Assembly: GCA_026182355.1 (NCBI GenBank) | Contig: JAPFBL010000119.1 | Location: forward strand, 1,176,001 to 1,240,000 | Reading direction: 5' to 3' | Source: Hermatobates lingyangjiaoensis | Lineage: Eukaryota; Arthropoda; Insecta; Hemiptera; Hermatobatidae | DNA: 64,000 nt | In this document: positions 36,241 to 47,445 of the stretch, piece by piece | How positions within the stretch are numbered: position 1 is the first letter of the stretch | Layout: each line of letters starts with the position of its first letter | Notes under the pieces: generated by a model | Seen by the model: only the letters and a program-made list of their open reading frames with translations | Told to the model about the DNA's origin: nothing | Databases searched by the model: none | Position numbers and translations under genes: made by a program

Positions 36241-37317
36241 CCGCACCAGCATTCACCAAACTTTAGTTGATTTTAAAGGGTGCAGAGTAGTTGGTCGTAA
36301 ACGATCTCTGTCGTAAATCAAAACTCTGAAAACTATGAAGAAGTAATTGCAATAGAGGTCAGTTAACAACTATCCTAAAGGCTGTTATATCTCATTCATT
36401 TTAATCACTGCTGTATCACTAGTCTCTCATTCTACTGGTGTGCAAAATGTTACGCCACAATATGTAAACATAAACGAACATGATTGTCTTTCTCGCCTCC
36501 AGGGTTAAGTAACTCCAATGGCTCGATGACCACGGTAAACTGCTACCATCAACGTCCAGTGTTTAGTCTTTTTTTTCATAATTTCACTCATTAGGTGGCT
36601 GAGATTAATATTTCTACTACTACTGTAAAAGTTATTTCTAGTACTTTTTTTTTCTTTGTGGCTAACCTGCACATAATCTGTGAAACTGTCAATTTGGTTT
36701 TCGTATTCTCACCGTAACATTTCTTTTCCTCACGATGACCGATAGAACTATCTAAATAATGAAGGTGAGTCCTAGTGTCTAGTTTTAGTTTATGTTTCAG
36801 TCTGTTTCCTTAGTATATATAAGGTATAAATCGTTAGCGTGTATTCTTAGGGAATCTACAGTATGATCTGGTGAGTGGAAAATTCTGACTTCTAAGTTAG
36901 TGGCCTTTATGAATTCTAAGATATCCGTTAAGGTTAAAAACATTGATTTGACAAAGGTTAAAAATCAATTGACAAAGTTCTTCACGAGGTTAATACTAAC
37001 CACTGGTGCCCCCAACAGACATGCCCAAGAGAAACATAATTTACAGCTTCCAAAGATAATGCTTATACAACTATCACCTCGCTAAAGGAAACATTATAAA
37101 TTTCAAATCTTACAGTCTCTGCATATAAAAAGAAGAATTGCATCTACTAATCTCCAAGAGAATGACGTGTTTGTAATTTCAATTTTCCAGCAAAACCAGT
37201 TCTTTGCACAAACCAGAAGCATGCATCACTACTCGGACACACACCTACACTACTGTTTTATTCATGGATATCCATGACCAGACATAAAAATTAGAACTAC
37301 CATTATGTACTTTAGAG
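36241..37317. other. Unassigned
   Basis: Near 36496-36540 CAGGGTTAAGTAACTCC and GATGACCACGG loosely recall 5S A-box and C-box pieces, but the spacing is wrong. A short family C-like tail (AAGGTGAGTCCTAGTGTCTA) precedes a TATATA run at 36.82 kb. Otherwise featureless. Confidence 0.3.
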
Positions 37318-37420
37318 CAGAGCTGTTGAGTCGGAGTCGGGGCATATATTCGACTTTGAAAATATTTTCTCCCTGAGTCGGGAGAAATCAGCCGACGCCG
37401 ACCCCTCACCAATTTAAATT
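37318..37420 (+). mobile_element. hAT-type element end
   Basis: CAGAGCTGTTGAGTCGGAGT and GACTTTGAAAATATTTTC, then GAGTCGGGAGAAATCAGCC and GACGCCGACCCCTC. A terminal CAGNGCTGTNGAGTCGGAGTCGG with repeated GACTCCGAC units is typical of a widespread family of non-autonomous hAT elements in animals. The matching right end (CAGCTCTG) was not found, so the copy is truncated. Confidence 0.6.
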
Positions 37421-37689
37421 ACTTGTGTGCTTGAAAAAGATATAAAATTATATAACATGATTAATTAGTCCAAATAGGAAGTTTTCCCTTCGGAGAAGGA
37501 CATTGGACATTTGATGGTACAACACAAAAAAAAATTTAGTTTAATACAAATATCTGGCCATGCTGGTTCAGTGATTAGTTTAATATAAGTAAATATAATA
37601 TCAAACATCTTGGTTAGTTAATTTCCTAATTAGACATAATATAAATGCCTAAATAGGAAATGTTTATTAGACTTTCATTCCTGGCGGCC

Positions 37690-38060
37690 GAATCAGCCAG
37701 GGTCTTGTCTATAAGGAGGTCTTTCGGCTATGACTTATGGATGCTCCGTCTGGTTAAGAGCTACACGAACGAAGAAGGCATGTATCCAGATCGTTCAGTA
37801 TAAGTGTACCCACCTTCTAGCCAGGGCTCCTTGGCATGCCCAAAATGTGGATATTCACCATGATTTGAAAACGGAATCTATGATAGATACATCACCCGAC
37901 TTACTACTAATGAAGACAATAAAGTAACTACTCATCCAAACCTCCTTGTACAAGCTCTCAATCCTGCCACCAACCTTCCTCAACCTCCCTGAACAATTAC
38001 TTCATCCACTGACTATTTTTTCAACTCATGACTAAAAACAGTTTACACTAGAGATAAATA
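37690..38060 (+). pseudogene. Jockey-like non-LTR retrotransposon relic (end of reverse transcriptase)
   Basis: One frame gives LYKEVFR, and after a frame change the 37730 frame gives MTYGCSVW, then KACIQIVQYKCTHLLARAPW and HAQNVDIHHDLKTESMID. This is the order seen at the end of Jockey-group reverse transcriptases: LYKxxxRPxxTYGCPVW, a QxxQNKxLRxxxxAPW helix and a xxxIHxDLxxxxxxxxI segment. A further THPNLLVQALN, after a stop, matches the HPNPL tail of these proteins. At least one frameshift and one stop make it inactive. This protein type copies its own RNA into the genome; only the thumb/connection part remains here. Confidence 0.75.
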
Positions 38061-38399
38061 TGAACAATAGAACAACATGACCACGAATATGACGTCATTA
38101 CTATACAGACGAACTTAATATCTGACATGAATTACTGACAGTCCAAGTTATAGTAGTACAGTAATCAAGCAGTAGAAGGCCTATGGTCTGGAACTGCTAG
38201 TTAGATGTCCACTATAGGGCGCGTTTCTATTCGTTGGTCGTTGGATTCCTGGCGGTAGTACCGATATTGATTGAACCAGTTTTTAATATAAACGCTTATT
38301 TTGGTATATCACACGACTGATGCATATAATATTGGTATTAACACAGCAACTACATTTTGTAAAGAGAAAAAAAAACGTGGTATGGGTAAATCAAGTTCA
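38061..38399. other. Unassigned
   Basis: Between the two reverse-transcriptase relics I see no gene or repeat. Confidence 0.4.
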
Positions 38400-39010
38400 G
38401 GGAAACAGAAAAGGTACGGGAGTACAAGGGTAGGCATTATTTCTCAGCTGGGAAATGACTAAGGATTAGATTAATAATAGTCAACACAGTCTTATTGACC
38501 AATCCCCAAAAGGTAAAAGGGAGTATAATCAGAAAAAATACTCTAGCTTGGGGGTCCCGGGATAGAAGTAGAATGGGTTTCACTAAAGTTAGAAAAGTTT
38601 GAGGAATAAGATGAAAGTAAAGGAAGAACTCGGTTAACAACAAGGTCGATGAACCATCTCAGAAGGCACAATATGGCTGTTAATAAAACAAGGGAAATAG
38701 CCCCATTGGGCGAATTTCTCCTTCAAAAGTTTAATGTGACATTTGCTATCTTTTAAAGTTTCACATATGCGGTGAATACAAATAGGATGGAATCTGGAGA
38801 GAGAACTTGATATGAGTATGATAACAACTATTGTTGTGGAAGTACTGTTGAGTATTAGTAGGTTTAATGTGCACAGCAGCAAAAAAGCTACCATTGTGAA
38901 GGGTGACATCAAGATACAGGAAAGAGAAGTACTGTTGGACTGTATATAGGTAAAAATGGTACGGACGAATAAAAATGTAAGAACGAAAGTAGGAAGAGGT
39001 TAAACTCATA
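38400..39010 (-). pseudogene. Penelope-like element reverse transcriptase relic (C-terminal part)
   Basis: The minus strand frame from about 39009 reads FLYLDVTLHNG, then HIKPTNTQQYFHNNSCY and HTHIKFSLQIP. This matches the Penelope-like reverse transcriptase signature FLDVTV...VYxKPTDTxxYLHxxSCHPxHTKxxIP. A second minus frame continues with CIHRICETLKDSKCHIKLLK and EKFAQWGYFP, the LRIRRICS...F......EL...L..RGYP region that follows in the family. Further along, LIILPFTFWGLVNKTVL may be the TTYxP region. Two or more frameshifts make it dead. No GIY-YIG endonuclease part is recognisable downstream. The relic ends about 30 bases from the TA tract that borders the mitochondrial insert. Confidence 0.78.
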
Positions 39011-39035
39011 ATTTAAATCATGGTGCCAAATATTT

Positions 39036-39037
<2 letters not shown>

Positions 39038-39087
<50 letters not shown>
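39038..39087. repeat. (TA)n microsatellite, left border of the COX1 insert
   Basis: About 46 bases of pure TA that end where mitochondrial sequence begins (TGATGTGTTAATATTTCGG). Confidence 0.95.
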
Positions 39088-39588
<501 letters not shown>

Positions 39589-39599
39589 ATTACAATTAC

Positions 39600-39632
<33 letters not shown>
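39600..39632. repeat. (TA)n microsatellite, right border of the COX1 insert
   Basis: About 28 bases of TA separating the mitochondrial insert from the family A element that follows. Confidence 0.93.
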
Positions 39633-39633
<1 letters not shown>

Positions 39634-39790
39634 ATTAATGATCAAACCACAATGTGAAATAGTGAAAAAATACTTAAGACCGCTTGTTACGGTTGAAAGA
39701 TCTTAGCCTTTTTTCCATATCTCATATTGTGGTTTGATCATTGATTGTTATTTCATGTGTTTATGTGAAATCTTGTTATATATATATATA
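39633..39790. mobile_element. Family A foldback element, copy 4
   Basis: Left arm AATGATCAAACCACAATGTG, right arm CATATTGTGGTTTGATCATTG, with GACCGCTTGTTACGGTTGAAAG and ATCTTAGCC between. The outer right end GTTATTTCATGTGTTTATGTG runs into a TA tract. The left arm has lost the AAGATCTT half, so the core is single-armed. Confidence 0.85.
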
Positions 39791-39978
39791 GAACTTTAAA
39801 TTATACAAAATATGACACAGAAAAAAGAATAAAAAGCACACTTCCAGTATTCTCAATATTTCGAACTGTTGTTCGTCGTCAGGAGTAGACTAGAAGAATG
39901 GATGAAGTGAAAGAGATCTGTCCACGTCGAAGGACAGAGCTCAAAACATAAATATATATATATATATATATATATATT
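39791..39978 (-). mobile_element. Family C element (minus orientation) with TA tail
   Basis: Read on the minus strand: CTTCGACGTGGACAGATCTC, TTCTAGTCTACTCCTGACGA, CGAACAACAGTTCGAAATATTG, then TTCTTTTTTCTGTGTCATAT. The CTGACGA-CGAAC-AACA-GTTCG-AAATATTG hairpin segment is exact here. The same element occurs twice on the plus strand at 56.4-56.8 kb. TA runs lie on both sides. Confidence 0.75.
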
Positions 39979-40039
39979 ACAATTTATTGTCATTCATTAT
40001 AATTAGTTTTATGATTTCGTTAAGTTCATTATTACTATT

Positions 40040-40380
40040 GCTGATAAATATTTTCTCTCTATATTGCAGATTTCTATTTACTCAGACAAATATGCTTCTT
40101 CATATTAAGATTTAATCTCGAGTTAGTGTTATCCACCATGGGAAAAAAACTATCAGAATGGCAATAGAAGTACTTTAGAGAGAAGAGTTGAATGAAACTG
40201 GACGGCTGTAATGTATTTCAGGCTTGCCACAAAGAAGCGCTACCTAAGTTATTAAGAAGCTCCACTTCTGTTGAAGCCTATGCAAGTTTTTGTTTCTATT
40301 GTTATAGAGTAATAAAAAACTACCTGTATGGTAATAAACCAATTCCATTAATACAGCTTAACATCCATCCTTATCATTGA
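40040..40380. other. Unassigned
   Basis: A short plus-strand frame (40192-40380) has no motif. Nothing else seen. Confidence 0.35.
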
Positions 40381-40384
40381 CTAC

Positions 40385-40596
40385 AGTTTATATATATATA
40401 CGTATGTATATATATATATTTGTGTATGATGGCAGCAGATCTTCTTTCAAACAGGTATTTTAAAGTTGGCAGCAGCTTCTGCGTTGCCCGAGAATACCCG
40501 AGAGTTACCGTAAACTAGTGAGGAAACTAGAAAAAATCAGCCATAAATTGGTCAACGCAGCTGCCAACTTTAATAATATCTATATATATATAGATA
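40385..40596. mobile_element. TA-bordered foldback element of another kind
   Basis: TTAAAGTTGGCAGCAGCTTC, TGCGTTG on the left and CAACGCAGCTGCCAACTTTAA on the right form arms of about 21 bp around 75 bases containing CCGAGAATACCCGAGAGTTACC. TA runs lie on both sides. It shares the TA borders of families A-C but no sequence with them. Confidence 0.7.
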
Positions 40597-40760
40597 TAAA
40601 AAGATTTAACATAAACACGTGAAATGATCAAACCACAATATGAAATGGGAAAACAAGACTAAGATCCTTCAACCGTAACAAGCGGCCTTCGTCAGAGTCA
40701 AAAACCCAACTGAAAAAACCCATTCATATTGTGGTTTGATCATTGATATATATATATTTA
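40597..40760. mobile_element. Family A foldback element, copy 5
   Basis: TTAACATAAACACGTGAAATG, ATCAAACCACAATATGAAATG, AGACTAAGATCCTTCAACCG, TAACAAGCGGCCTTCGTCAG form a full left arm; the right side is only CATATTGTGGTTTGATCATTG. TA runs border both ends. Confidence 0.87.
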
Positions 40761-40764
40761 AGAG

Positions 40765-40890
40765 AGAGAGAGCAAATATGTTTATTCCAGTGAGAATTTT
40801 ATTAAAATCTATCAAGATATACAACACATCTGTTTATTCCAGCGACTACAGTTTAATAAAAATCTATCAAGGTATATAACGAATCTGTTT
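40765..40890. repeat. 52-bp tandem duplication
   Basis: TGTTTATTCCAG, then TTTATTAAAATCTATCAAG and ATATACAACACATC occur twice (registers at 40781 and 40833), with a partial third unit. A GA run precedes it. Confidence 0.75.
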
Positions 40891-41815
40891 CCATAGATGT
40901 ATACATAACAATACTTCTTAGAAAATAAATTTCATTTTTTCTTATTGCTCGCAAAAAAATTATTTCATTTTATTTGTATGAAAATTAGCTAGTAATAGTA
41001 GTTGACTTCGAAATGTGTAACAAATTTGTTGATATCAAATTTTCTTTGGTTCTTTCTTCTTAAGTATTGTAACTAGGGATATTTTGCATATTCCTACTTG
41101 AATTGCGAATGCATTGTTGCGTCAGATATAACAATCGATTCAGTGTGGACTTATTAAACCACAAGGAATAAAGACCTTTAGACTAGCAACAAAGCCTTTC
41201 TGCATCCGCCAATAAATATGAAAGACCAAGCGGACCTTTCAGCACTTTAACTTAATTGCCGAAAGAAACGGCTCACAAGTCAACCTTTGCACACGATTCC
41301 ATTTATACATATATACACATATTAATCCTTCCTTCAATCCATCAGTTTCAAAGAAATCGCTCATTACTTGCATAAGGGATTATATAATCGAGTATGTAGG
41401 ATTTCAATAAATCTACAGCCTCGTGAGAGGACCGTTGTGAAAGAACAATCTGTCCGACCCTCAGACACGACTGAGCTTGCTTTAGTCAATCCTTTTTATC
41501 ATGAAATAATTGCATATGAATAACACATGTCCTAAACATTACGTCTACTTATTCAGTGGATGAAATCAAGTTACCAAATCAAAGGTCGAACCAAATCATT
41601 AAACTGAACCTCTCCATTGAAACCGGAAAATGTTTTATCCTAATAGAATTATGCTTTATTAGTCGTCATCAAACTTACAGTATATTCATATTATTATGGT
41701 ACTACATAGAAACTTTACCTAAAACTTCTTTGTCATTATCATATACTTGTAATATATACATATAAATTCTGAGTAATATATAAAACTATGAATAGATTCC
41801 ATGATATTAGACTTA
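40891..41815. other. Unassigned
   Basis: No gene or repeat identified. The 69-residue plus frame at 41556 has no motif. Confidence 0.4.
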
Positions 41816-42040
41816 CTGTCCACATATATATATATATATATATAAATATTTCACATAAACACGTGAAATAACAATCAATGATCAAACCACAATAAGAAAA
41901 TGAGAAAACAAGACTAAGATCTTTCAACCATAACAAGCGGTCTTCATCAGAGTCAAAAACCCAACTCTGACTCTGACGAAGACCGCTTGTTACGGTTGAA
42001 AGATCTTAGTCTTGTTTTCCCATTTTCTTATTGTGGTTTG

Positions 42041-42078
<38 letters not shown>
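41816..42078. mobile_element. Family A foldback element, copy 6 (best full-length copy)
   Basis: TA run, then TTTCACATAAACACGTGAAAT, AACAATCAATGATCAAACCAC, AAGACTAAGATCTTTCAACC, ATAACAAGCGGTCTTCATCAG, AGTCAAAAACCCAACTCTGA; then the mirror image CTGACGAAGACCGCTTGTTACG, GTTGAAAGATCTTAGTCTTG and TTATTGTGGTTTGATCA, then TA. The inverted arms are about 80 bp and differ at a few positions only. This copy shows how the single-arm copies relate to the foldback form. Confidence 0.92.
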
Positions 42079-42080
<2 letters not shown>

Positions 42081-42774
42081 TAATAATCAAAATAACACTT
42101 GATATAATAGAATTATATTAGATGAGGTTTTGATTAACGGGATAATTAAACAGATGAAGACTTCATCATTAAACACATTCAGGGTTGCCATTAATTCTGG
42201 AAATTTCAATCAGCCAAGTTAAACAAGTATTTATTGTTTTTTTAATTCACTTGCTCTCTGACGATGTGTTAACGAAAGGCCTTAGAGCATTGTTTCAAAA
42301 AATTGTTTTTCATTGTGGTAAATTAATCCATATATATATATATACAAAAATGGAGTGGTCTTGAGTGAAGTTTAAGGTTGCAGGAAATGTTTTAAGGAAT
42401 CTATCAAGAGAAGATTGCTGTGCACGGCTTGTCAGAATGTTTCTAAAATGTATGAAACAGTCATGTCGAACAGCAAAATTGTACACCAACTTGTAACATG
42501 ATGATTCTTCTTAATGAAGTGAGTAAGTAACCTGTTGAGAGCATAGATGCGCATCATCTCAATCACTGACGCCTCCACTACTCCTCAATGTCCTCCTGCG
42601 TCTTACTCAGCTGCGCTCTCTTGTCAGCGACTCCTCAACAACCCAAGCAACGCTTCTCTCTTGGAAAACGCGGGAAAACGAAGACATTTTGACGCTTCAT
42701 TGTGCGTCGTATCTTAAGAAAATAGTCGTATATTGAGATAAATTTTCGTTCAAATTTGGAAATTTGTGTCCAAA
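42079..42774. other. Unassigned; GC-richer patch at 42.53-42.72 kb
   Basis: The patch (for example CACTACTCCTCAATGTCCTCC) has no open frame. A TA run lies at 42.33 kb. No gene supported. Confidence 0.35.
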
Positions 42775-42865
42775 AGATAACACTTAGAAAACATCACAAA
42801 AGCGAAAATCATATTGATATTTCAAGAATCGTCATCATCAGAAAAGGAGATGTCACTTCCTGTAA
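42775..42865 (-). mobile_element. Family C fragment (minus orientation)
   Basis: Minus strand: CTTTTCTGATGATGACGATTC, TTGAAATATCAATATGATTTT, then GTGATGTTTTCTAAGTGTTA. Same order of CTGATGA, GAAATAT and GTGTTA as other copies. Confidence 0.55.
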
Positions 42866-43774
42866 GAGCGATACTACACTAGAGAACCCTTTGCAATGGT
42901 CGCCCTGAAAGTGCTGCCAACATACACAGAGAAAGGAAAAAAAATAAAGTAACTAAAGAAAAAATTAAGAACATAAATATAGCAAATAATAAAATAAAAT
43001 CAGTAAGAGGTAATACGGAAAAGGATAAGCAAAAAAAGGAAATATGCAGAACTATGTAGCATATATGAATAAGAATTTAAAAAAAAAGGAGTAACGAAAA
43101 TAATAAAAAATGAACTTCCTGCTTGGTGCTAGAATAACTCCGTTAGGTCATTTTTTGTTATCTTTTAACTTTTGTTTTTAATTTTATATATAGTGTTACG
43201 TAGTATTTTATATTTAAAGTTTTATATTTTACTTTATTATCTTTTTCCATATTTTCCTTTACACATATTATGTGATGTTAATAATTTGCTCTATTGATGG
43301 TATTAAATTTTTTCCATAGTTACTTTATTTTTTGTTCCTTCTCCTCCCTACTGCACTTTTACTGGGACCAATACAAAGGTTTTCACCAGTAAAATAGCCA
43401 GTTTTATTCATATATTACCAATTCATCATTACTAAACATGATTTTGATTATATGATTAATATCAGTACTTATATATTCAAATTAGATCAGTTAGTTTTTG
43501 ATAAGATAGTGCAACAGCTGCCTTAACGGTTTCCCATATCTAACGGTCCTGTAATATTCCACGTGATTGAAGGCGCCTTATCCCTCGTTCAAACCTTATT
43601 GCTTCCGATTTTTTTGTTACATTTCTACTTTTTGTCTCTTCCAGTTTCTTTAGGTCTTTGACTATAATCTATTTCGAAAGGCCTTAGAAATGCATCATTT
43701 TTTAATTGAATTTATGGCGATTTCTTTTACTGTAGGGTCACATGTGCCTACATTTATATTACACATAAATATCT
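42866..43774. other. Unassigned AT-rich DNA
   Basis: A-rich at 42.93-43.11 kb and T-rich at 43.14-43.30 kb. No gene or repeat recognised. Confidence 0.4.
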
Positions 43775-44010
43775 ATAACGAAATTTCACAGTAAACATGT
43801 GAAAAAAACTCCTAAACAGCAATAGTAAATTCAGAAATGTGACTATGATCTTTCAAACAAAACATTTCGTCGGAGTCTCATTCATACTGAACGAGTATGA
43901 GATGAATAGAGTATGAGAGAGACCCTGACGAAGACCACTTCTATTGGTTGAAAGATCTTAGTCATATTTCTGGATTTATTATTGTGGTTGAGATGTTGAA
44001 ATATTTATAT
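43775..44010. mobile_element. Family A foldback element, copy 7 (diverged)
   Basis: TTTCACAGTAAACATGTGAAA, AAATTCAGAAATGTGACTATG, ATCTTTCAAACAAAACATTTCG on the left; CCTGACGAAGACCACTTCTA, TTGGTTGAAAGATCTTAGTC, ATATTTCTGGATTTATTATTG on the right. A longer central insert carries GAGTATGAGATGAATAGAGT. Confidence 0.8.
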
Positions 44011-44144
44011 AAGTCAAAATAAAAATTGTCTGACTGAGCTGCAGGCAAAATTTCATAAATATAAGATACATACAAAGAAAACCTCCTACAATTATTTATA
44101 TTTGTCAGGGTGTTAATTTTGTCAAGGTAATAATTAATAATAAT

Positions 44145-44320
44145 TCAGGGTGGACAGAACTGCGTGGTTCTACGTGTTCTTCAGAAGGACAGTTGCGGTT
44201 TGTTTCTCAATTCTAGTACTTCGACTTCTTCCTGAAGACGACAGATATCAAAATATCGAAATGAGTTTTAGTGACTATCTCTGTTCCTTTCTATGTGTTA
44301 ATGTACCAATATATTGCAAC
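44145..44320 (+). mobile_element. Family C element, copy at 44.2 kb
   Basis: CTTCCTGAAGACGACAGATATC, AAAATATCGAAATGAGTTTT, AGTGACTATCTCTGTTCC, TTTCTATGTGTTAATGTAC. The last 50 bases match the palindrome arm at 56.63-56.68 kb with few changes. The 116-codon plus frame from 44150 runs through this repeat and is not a gene. Confidence 0.68.
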
Positions 44321-45879
44321 AGAAATTTTTTATGCAAATGTGGCTACATGACGGTTATTATCATGGAGATTGAAGAAAAATGCAGGAACGAAATTTTGAT
44401 AACTATAATACCCAGAAGGGATAAAATAAAAACAACAAAAAAGAAAGAAATACAATTCAAAATAAACGTACACAAACAAAGTAAGAAAAAGAATAAATAA
44501 TTCATATAATGAATACTGAATAAAAAAAAGAATATAAAATTCAAATAACATTAATAAAACAATCAAAATAGTTATTAATAAACTTAAAAACAAAAATAAA
44601 ACCTGGGAGTAACGTCTGAGTTAGGAATGTAATCGAGTGTCCAAAAGTCAAATATGTGCCTTCTCAGATACTCTCTAAGAACATGAGAGTTAAGAGTCTG
44701 AGATCTGAATGATGATTTGAACATAGGAAGAGTTATTAAAACTAATACCGTGAGATTGATAATAGATAACAGTAGAAGGTTACTGTGCTGTACAATAAAA
44801 TTGTATGGCTATTCGGACGCAGGTTAACACTCTGATGCCAAGCTTAAAATAAAAAGGATCACACAGTTCAGTCGTCCTGTACAGCTGCAGGAAGTACAGG
44901 ACACATTAATATGGATGGGGTAGGAGTTACGGTTGAGAAAATATATATATTGGCAACCCCATGATGGGTGGTCAACCATCAAATCAACAGCGTCCTTGGG
45001 ATGCCGCATTTTTCCCTTATGACTGACTATTTCACTGAAAATTACAGATTTTACTGAAACAATTTATTCTCAAATTCATTATTTGTTTAGTTACTTTTAA
45101 CATTATATTCGAGAAATATTTTCAGATTAATTAAAAAAAAATCTAATGATGAACACTAAGTTGCGAATAATTTTTCAAGTATTTTCGCATTGTTAAAAGC
45201 ATTACATCAGGGTGAAACAATCTCTGGTACCTTTCTATCAAAGTAAACTATTGGCTTTTGTCAAAAGGAACCTATTAAAAGGCAAAGCAACATTCTTTTA
45301 CCAGCTCAGTCGTGTTATCAGGGAATAGTAAGAGTTTATAACCAAGAGATCCTGACTTACATTATATCAAATACATTTCCGTGCTTGCACTTTTAATATT
45401 AGTTTTTAAAAACAATGTCATACCAGTTAACAAATAGAAGGGATAAATTGATATTCTGTAAAATACACGGAGAATTTACTTTCTCTTGAGTCTTTTAGTT
45501 GGGTTGGGGAAGTAAAGCATAATGTAAGAACTATTTGGTTATTTAAAACCAAAGAAAACATTTCCTACCCGAGTGTTATGAGTCCAGCAAAGTTTTGGCA
45601 ACATCTTCATTCATAGCAACAAAAATAGAAGAACAAACAGAAACATGATAATAAAAGAAAATATCAATTATTTTTTTGAAATCTATTAAAATCGATCAAA
45701 TAATATTAATTTTGTCAGAATTTTACAATCCATAACTAAACATTGACGTCAGAATTATATAAAAATCAAACAGAATTGTTCAACCTCACTGGAATGAACA
45801 AAAATAACAATAATTAATTTCACAGTTTTTTCTTTGTTTGAAATACCGGTTTACGTTCCATTATATCTATTTTGGAGAG
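44321..45879. other. Unassigned AT-rich DNA
   Basis: A short dyad, GTCCTGTACAGCTGCAGG...GTACAGGAC, lies near 44874-44903. No gene is supported; overlapping minus-strand frames at 44.33-44.59 kb are Phe/Leu-rich translations of A-rich DNA. Confidence 0.38.
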
Positions 45880-46250
45880 CAGAGGTGCCCAATATGTCGA
45901 TCACGATCTACCAAGGTATTAGGTCGATATCAGCCAAGATATTATTGGTTGATTGCATGAAATAAAAAAAAAAGTAACATGAGCTTATAATTTATCCCGC
46001 CACTGATTGATTCACACGATGGCCAATGAATTCTGATTTTTTTAAAACTTAGGTCACTCTTCATTCGCAAAAGTGGTTCTAAGTATAGCTAATAAGCTAG
46101 TCATTAAGTAGCCTCTTAATCTTTACTTTTTTTTTTCTTTTAAAATTGAAATAAGATATAAAAATGAGTGTGGAGACTGAATCGGATAAGAAGAAAAAAA
46201 TGGATTACTTTCTTATGAATGAGAAGAGAAAGTTTTTTCACAATAAAATA
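45880..46250 (+). mobile_element. hAT-type transposon 5' end, possibly with transposase start
   Basis: CAGAGGTGCCCAATATGTCG and ATCACGATCTACCAAGG, followed by GGTCGATATCAGCC, is the characteristic start of a widespread hAT group (CAGNGGTGCCCAA with GTCGATCGCGATCTACC). About 280 bases in, an ATG at 46164 opens MSVETESDKKKKMDYFLMNE, a Lys-rich start like that of hAT transposases of this group, which bind the ends and catalyse cut-and-paste. The frame is lost after about 45 codons and no right end was found, so it is a truncated relic. Confidence 0.6.
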
Positions 46251-46766
46251 TTACATACATCATCAGAAATTATAAGAATCCTCATTATATTTCTGAATAA
46301 ATAAGGTAGAGAGATCATTGTGATTTGTTCATTTTATAAGTAGTTCGCATGAAGAATCTGCACTCTTTTTGTAGAGTATCTGGGATAAATTTTTAAGTGA
46401 ATTAGAATTTGTTTGGATTGAACTTTTACATTTAAGCAATATCGTTTATACTACTATACAAAATGTTATTTACGAATCTATGCTTATATTTTTGAATTTC
46501 GAAAAGAATAACTAACAATCACTATATTTAACTTAAATTTAGTTCTCAATTACATCGAAACTGAATGAAGTATTATCAAATCTTAAAGTAGTAAAAATTA
46601 ATAAAACGTTCGAAAAGAATGTCTTAAGGTAAAGATATTTTCAGTGAAATCTTCAGAGAAAAGTGGTGGAAGATTATTGTTCTTATTGTACAGATAATAA
46701 AACTTCCATTTTTTAGGTATTTACCTTTTCTTATGTCTTTTGTAAGTTTGAAGAATGACCATATAG
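46251..46766. other. Unassigned; possible interior of the hAT relic
   Basis: AT-rich without an intact frame. Any transposase remnant here is too decayed to recognise. Confidence 0.3.
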
Positions 46767-46793
46767 TTGGCTGAATATATCGCTATTTTTCAG

Positions 46794-47033
46794 AATATTA
46801 GAGGAATTCAATTTTTTTATTCTTCATCCTTACTTGAGTTACCGAAACACCTGAGCATATCATCAGGGAATGTACCCTGGGGGATCGTCAGCGAGCTGGG
46901 CTCCACTGATGATGATGCTCAATGGGAGGAATTAGCCTCCCTCAGCACTCTGGCCTGGTCACTCAAGACCTTTATAAACATTTCCGGCAATTTGCGAAAA
47001 CTGTTTATTAAAAAAAAAATAAACTATCACTAG
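46794..47033 (+). CDS. Candidate coding exon, unidentified protein
   Basis: A possible splice acceptor (CGCTATTTTTCAG, ending 46793) opens a frame to a TAG at 47031-47033, about 79 codons. The middle (46848-46990) is clearly richer in G and C than its surroundings and encodes a globular-looking peptide: LLELPKHLSISSGNVPWGIV, SELGSTDDDAQWEELASL, STLAWSLKTFINISGN. The frame has no ATG near its start, so if real it is a downstream, probably terminal, exon; AATAAA occurs at about 47019. I do not recognise the protein. The other strand is broken by stops in all frames. It could equally be an old transposon fragment. Confidence 0.28.
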   Translation, partial: NIRGIQFFYSSSLLELPKHLSISSGNVPWGIVSELGSTDDDAQWEELASLSTLAWSLKTFINISGNLRKLFIKKKINYH

Positions 47034-47445
47034 TATTATCATTATTTCATCTACATTATATTTATAGTCAACATATATAACAATAGATATATATTATATT
47101 TAATACATTTAAAGTCAAATAGTTTAGAAAATAGTGTAACCGCTGTTTAAATAGAGTCACAATTAGCACAAACATTGTATGAAATATGTATAGTCTATAA
47201 AGTATGTAAAAATTATTGGAACTTGTACAATATATATATAATGGTGTAAGTAGGTAGCAAATCGTCTCTTAGACAAATTGTATTAAATTTATTGACTAAA
47301 CTCTTGTTGATTGCTTCCAATTTGCGTACTACCATACGATGGGTTAGCTCTAATGTCCATTTTAAATATATTGTGCTGTGAATGTCTCTGGCCAATTTAA
47401 TATGGACATCATGGTCAACGCAAGATAGTACGGAAATTGGAGGCA
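47034..47445. other. Unassigned AT-rich DNA
   Basis: Nothing supported; TA-rich at 47.06-47.10 kb. Confidence 0.4.

Noticed and set aside
44150..44500. 116-codon plus-strand frame
   Set aside because: Its first half runs through a family C repeat and the second half is A-rich Lys/Glu translation.
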